8,387 nt of DNA, taken from positions 1 through 8,387 of the forward strand of contig JAISBQ010000146.1 in NCBI GenBank assembly GCA_031266115.1. Reading direction: 5' to 3'. Made by a program: the position numbers and the translations under genes. Each line of letters begins with the position of its first letter. Position 1 is the first letter of the stretch. The stretch is from Bifidobacteriaceae bacterium (GTDB lineage: Bacteria; Actinomycetota; Actinomycetes; Actinomycetales; WQXJ01). Under the pieces are notes generated by a model. The model did no database searches. It saw only the letters and a program-made list of their open reading frames with translations, and had not been told where the DNA came from. Positions 5,984 through 8,387 of the stretch are shown here, one piece after another.

Positions 5984-6045
5984 AACAAACCTCCGAACGA
6001 TGGGAGCGGGTGGAGTGGGGTCGAGTCCCGCCCCTCACACAACAG

Positions 6046-6067
6046 CCGGGCACAGCCTAGTGCCTGG
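6046..6067. promoter_or_regulatory. Imperfect palindrome in the divergent promoter region, possible operator
   Basis: CCGGGCAC (6046-6053) and GTGCCTGG (6060-6067) form an 8-bp inverted repeat with one mismatch around AGCCTA. The spacer reads TAGGCT on the minus strand, a TAnnnT-type -10 candidate for the coiled-coil operon, though no good -35 lies at the right distance. The site is in the 207-bp gap between two divergent operons and could control one or both. Confidence 0.35.
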
Positions 6068-6156
6068 GACGCCCTAAGAGTACCTGGATTGGCGACATTG
6101 GGGGCAGCAAATTGGATCGAGGACGGCCATCGAAGGCTGGTCCCCGCGGCATTCAG

Positions 6157-6162
6157 TATTCT
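6157..6162 (+). promoter_or_regulatory. Candidate -10 box for the membrane protein/lipoprotein operon
   Basis: TATTCT matches the TAnnnT pattern and lies 28 nt before the GTG start, with a very strong purine-rich RBS (6175-6184) between them. No clear -35 element is present about 17 nt upstream, so this is tentative. Confidence 0.3.
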
Positions 6163-6190
6163 GGGATCCTGCCCGGGGGAGGAGCATTTG

Positions 6191-7936
6191 GTGATTGGTC
6201 GTTTCCTCGCGCCGGTCCTGGTGGGGCTTGGGGCGTGTACGGCCGCGTGTGCGGTGGCGTCTGCCACCCTCTGGCGTCCCGCCGATCAGGTGGAGGCGTC
6301 GGTCACGGCCGAGGCCGCGGTCCTGGCGACGGCGCCGGGCATCCTGGACGCCTTGGCTGACAGCGTAGAGGTGCGCATCGTGGTGCCGGACGGTGGCACG
6401 GTGGTGGCCGCCATCGGACGCGACACGGATGTGGCGGCGTGGATCGGGTCCACACCTGCCGCGTGGCTGACCGGTTTCGCCTCAGCTACGCAATTCACGA
6501 CCGCAACCGAGCCACCCGCCCCGCTTACGGCGCCGACGCCGGACGATGACGGCCGACCGGGAATCGCGGAAGGCTCGGACCTGTGGGTGTCAGCCGAGGT
6601 GGTGCACGGCGAGGGGGCGGTCTCCTGGGAGCGGACGCCAGGGCGGTGGAGCCTGCTGATCGCCCCGGCCGGGCGAGCGCCGGCGGCGGATGCCTCGGTG
6701 GCGGGAACGGCGGTCTCGATGACCTGGCCGCGGACCGTGACAACCCCGTGGGTGGCGCCAGGTCTGGTGCTCGCCATCGTGTTGGTGTTGGCCGGGGCGG
6801 CCACGTGGCTGACCAGACGCCGGCGGGTAGCGCCGGGGCTCGTGTCCGCCTCCCAGATGGTGCCGGCTGGCTCCTTGCTGCGCGCCCGCGGGACCGAACC
6901 TCCTCCGGCGACTTCGGGTCCCGCGTCGCTGGACGATGACGCGGGTGGCGCCTGCGACTCGCAGGGACCCACCGGGCGCGAACTGGAGGCCGGCGCGGCC
7001 CGGGACAGCGACGAATTGGACCTGAGGCGCCGGTCGACGGCCGTCGAGGCGCGAACGGCCGGAGCCGAGTCAGACGGGACGCCGGCCGCGGCGACAACAC
7101 TGGTGATGTCCGTCGAGGCGATCCTCGCGGCCGTGGAAGCCGGGACAGTGGCCGGTCTCACGCGCCGTCAAATCCGCGAGGCAGAGCAGGCGGCAGCCAC
7201 CCACGCTAAGCCGGCCAAGGACCAGCGCCGCGTGCGCCGTGGCAGCGCTGCGGGGCGGGATGACACCGGCGCTGACCCCGCGGTGGGTGCCCCGAAGCCC
7301 GCCTCGTCGGACGCTGTCGCGGCCCAGCCGGTCACCGATGACGCGCCTGGCGACGCGGCCGGCGTCGTGGGCCCCGATGTCCTCAATGCCGGGTACGCGC
7401 CGCTCGCGGCACCCGCCTACCTGGTCGCGTCGCTCGACACGTCGATCCCGTCTCGGCCTGCCGATCGCCAGCCTTCCTACGCAGGGGGTTATCCACCGGC
7501 GATGCCCCGCATCGCACGGGCCGCAATGCCCGGTCCGGCCGTGCCCATGGCCGGGGCGAGCCCAGGCGCACCCGCGGCGGGTTCCCCACCAGGCGCTCAG
7601 GCACGGGCGGGACTGCCGGGCCGGCCACCCGGCGCCACGCCCGAGCCATGGTCCCCCCACGGCGGCCATGCGGCGGGCGCGGCGGGAGCCCCTGGCGATG
7701 CCATCGCCAGGGCACGCGGCTTCCTCGCGTCCCTCGGAGATCGCGACACGGGAACGGGGGACTCCCAGATCCCGGTGCCGGCTCATCCGATGTCGGTTCC
7801 GGGGCCCCCATGGCCGGTCCCCAGCGCCCTGCTGCCCGGACAGGCCGGCCGCCACACGTCCGCGGTGCCCTGGGCGATGCCCGACATCCAGCCGGCCGCA
7901 CCGGGCGGCGACACCGAGCACGAGGTCCAGCCGTGA
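6191..7936 (+). CDS. Two-segment membrane protein with long Ala/Pro-rich tail
   Basis: I start the gene at GTG 6191, 6 nt after GGGGGAGGAG (6175-6184), giving 581 residues; upstream in-frame codons lack an RBS and membrane-protein character. A hydrophobic N-terminal segment (about 5-27) is followed by a roughly 160-residue region that should be extracytoplasmic, with motifs such as GSDLWVSAEV and TPGRWSLLIAP. A second membrane helix spans 188-207 and is followed by four arginines (209-212), consistent with a cytoplasmic tail. That tail, about 370 residues, is Ala/Pro/Gly-rich and probably disordered. It contains a short helical block at 307-335, including LTRRQIREAE. From memory, similar unnamed proteins followed by a lipoprotein occur in Micrococcales relatives. 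The function is unknown. Stop and next start overlap (GTGA), implying coupled translation, and the gene is divergent from the coiled-coil operon. Confidence 0.82.
   Translation: MIGRFLAPVLVGLGACTAACAVASATLWRPADQVEASVTAEAAVLATAPGILDALADSVEVRIVVPDGGTVVAAIGRDTDVAAWIGSTPAAWLTGFASATQFTTATEPPAPLTAPTPDDDGRPGIAEGSDLWVSAEVVHGEGAVSWERTPGRWSLLIAPAGRAPAADASVAGTAVSMTWPRTVTTPWVAPGLVLAIVLVLAGAATWLTRRRRVAPGLVSASQMVPAGSLLRARGTEPPPATSGPASLDDDAGGACDSQGPTGRELEAGAARDSDELDLRRRSTAVEARTAGAESDGTPAAATTLVMSVEAILAAVEAGTVAGLTRRQIREAEQAAATHAKPAKDQRRVRRGSAAGRDDTGADPAVGAPKPASSDAVAAQPVTDDAPGDAAGVVGPDVLNAGYAPLAAPAYLVASLDTSIPSRPADRQPSYAGGYPPAMPRIARAAMPGPAVPMAGASPGAPAAGSPPGAQARAGLPGRPPGATPEPWSPHGGHAAGAAGAPGDAIARARGFLASLGDRDTGTGDSQIPVPAHPMSVPGPPWPVPSALLPGQAGRHTSAVPWAMPDIQPAAPGGDTEHEVQP
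7027..7052. repeat. Inverted repeat within the membrane-protein gene
   Basis: A perfect 14-bp palindrome, TCGACGGCCGTCGA (7034-7047), is extended by GCGCC (7027-7031) pairing with GGCGC (7048-7052) across a 2-nt bulge. It falls in the disordered-tail coding region; high GC makes chance formation plausible. Confidence 0.45.
7690..7712. repeat. Intragenic perfect 11-bp inverted repeat in the membrane-protein gene
   Basis: CCCTGGCGATG (7690-7700) and CATCGCCAGGG (7702-7712) are exact reverse complements around a single C. As RNA it can form a 10-bp stem with a 3-nt loop. It encodes part of the tail (around PGDAIARA) and shares the GGCGATG/CATCGCC core with the repeat at 1621-1645. Confidence 0.6.
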
Positions 7937-8387
7937 GCGCGTTCACGCGGACCCGGCATCTGGTCGCCGCAGCGGTGGGACTCGCTGTCGCGATGGTGTG
8001 TGGCTGCGCGGGTCCACCCCCCGAGATACACCCCGACCCGGTGCCCGCAGAGCCGCCGCCCGCCGTCGCCGAGGTGCAAACTGGGCGCATCCTCGACCAA
8101 CTCGGCCACGAGCTTGAGGCCACGCAGGAGACCGGATCGCTGGACGGCCTCACTCGGGTGGGCGCTGTCGCTGCGCAGATGCTCGCCGCACAGACCGCGA
8201 TGCGCGCCACCGATCCCGACAATGCCCCGGCCGACCAACTCGCCACTCAGTTTGCCGGGATCGTGGTCCCCGCCGCCGCCACGTGGCCGCGCACGTTCGC
8301 CGCCGTCACCGTTCCGACCGAGTCGGGTGCGCAGTACCTGTATGCGGTCACCCAGCCCGATCCGCGCTCACCGTACGCCATGACCAG
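7933..8387 (+). CDS. Secreted lipoprotein, N-terminal part (3' end outside window)
   Basis: A GTG start overlaps the previous gene's TGA by 4 bp, with GAGGT (7922-7926) 6 nt upstream. The frame stays open for 151 codons to the window end. The N-terminus has Arg/His residues, a hydrophobic stretch (10-22) and a lipobox VCGC with Cys25 as the predicted lipidated residue, so the mature protein should be anchored on the outer face of the membrane. A Pro-rich linker (28-45) follows, then a globular-looking region with TWPRT at 117-121 and a Tyr-containing strand (QYLYAVTQPDPRSPY). From memory, it resembles conserved actinobacterial lipoproteins of unknown function with a 'WPRT...VxTxxxPR..Y' pattern. 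Coupled translation with the membrane protein suggests they work at the same place. The C-terminus is unseen. Confidence 0.82.
   Translation, partial: MSAFTRTRHLVAAAVGLAVAMVCGCAGPPPEIHPDPVPAEPPPAVAEVQTGRILDQLGHELEATQETGSLDGLTRVGAVAAQMLAAQTAMRATDPDNAPADQLATQFAGIVVPAAATWPRTFAAVTVPTESGAQYLYAVTQPDPRSPYAMT

Noticed and set aside
5921..6190. N-terminal extension of the membrane-protein frame upstream to 5921
   Set aside because: It would overlap the divergent gene start and promoter region; GTG 6191 has a strong RBS and directly precedes the hydrophobic segment.
6286..8246. Minus- and plus-strand open frames overlapping the membrane-protein and lipoprotein genes
   Set aside because: Arg/Pro/Ala-rich shadows typical of high-GC DNA; the + frame with membrane segments, RBS and lipobox is the real one.

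Overview
The window is GC-rich DNA, with strong G/C bias at third codon positions, GTG starts and GGAGG-type ribosome binding sites. Its proteins are of actinobacterial type: a DivIVA/Scy/FilP-like coiled-coil pair, a DnaQ-like protein, and an Ala/Pro-rich membrane protein followed by a lipoprotein. I infer a high-GC Gram-positive (Actinomycetota), possibly Micrococcales or Actinomycetales; the species cannot be named from sequence alone.

Layout. Positions 1-117 are the right end of an IS30-family insertion sequence (transposase C-terminus plus probable terminal repeat). Next, on the + strand, is a DEDDh-exonuclease-fold protein (213-872) whose catalytic residues are largely replaced. After a 207-bp gap rich in inverted repeats comes an alpha/beta hydrolase (1080-1898) with a potentially structured leader. 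A strong intrinsic terminator (1914-1952) serves the opposing minus-strand operon.

That operon (5983 to 2100, minus strand) encodes two large, almost purely coiled-coil proteins of 656 and 609 aa. The first has an N-terminal DivIVA-like motif. Both are built from long uninterrupted runs of 11-residue repeats, 45 and 43 by my count, in a single frame and without proline for nearly the whole length. They end in the same C-terminal helix. They look like tandem paralogues of the class that includes the Streptomyces Scy and FilP scaffolds of polar growth.

Divergently on the + strand, after a 207-bp shared promoter region, a two-membrane-segment protein with a 370-residue Ala/Pro-rich tail (6191-7936) overlaps by 4 bp a lipoprotein gene (7933 to beyond the window).

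The most interesting content is the matched pair of about 70-nm hendecad rods and their head-to-head arrangement with an envelope protein/lipoprotein pair, which could form a cell-envelope growth or scaffold module (inference). Secondary points are the probable pseudo-exonuclease, the competing hairpins ahead of the hydrolase, and two near-perfect intragenic hairpins sharing a GGCGATG/CATCGCC core. No tRNA, rRNA, CRISPR array or replication origin was seen. No gene-free stretch exceeds 300 bases.
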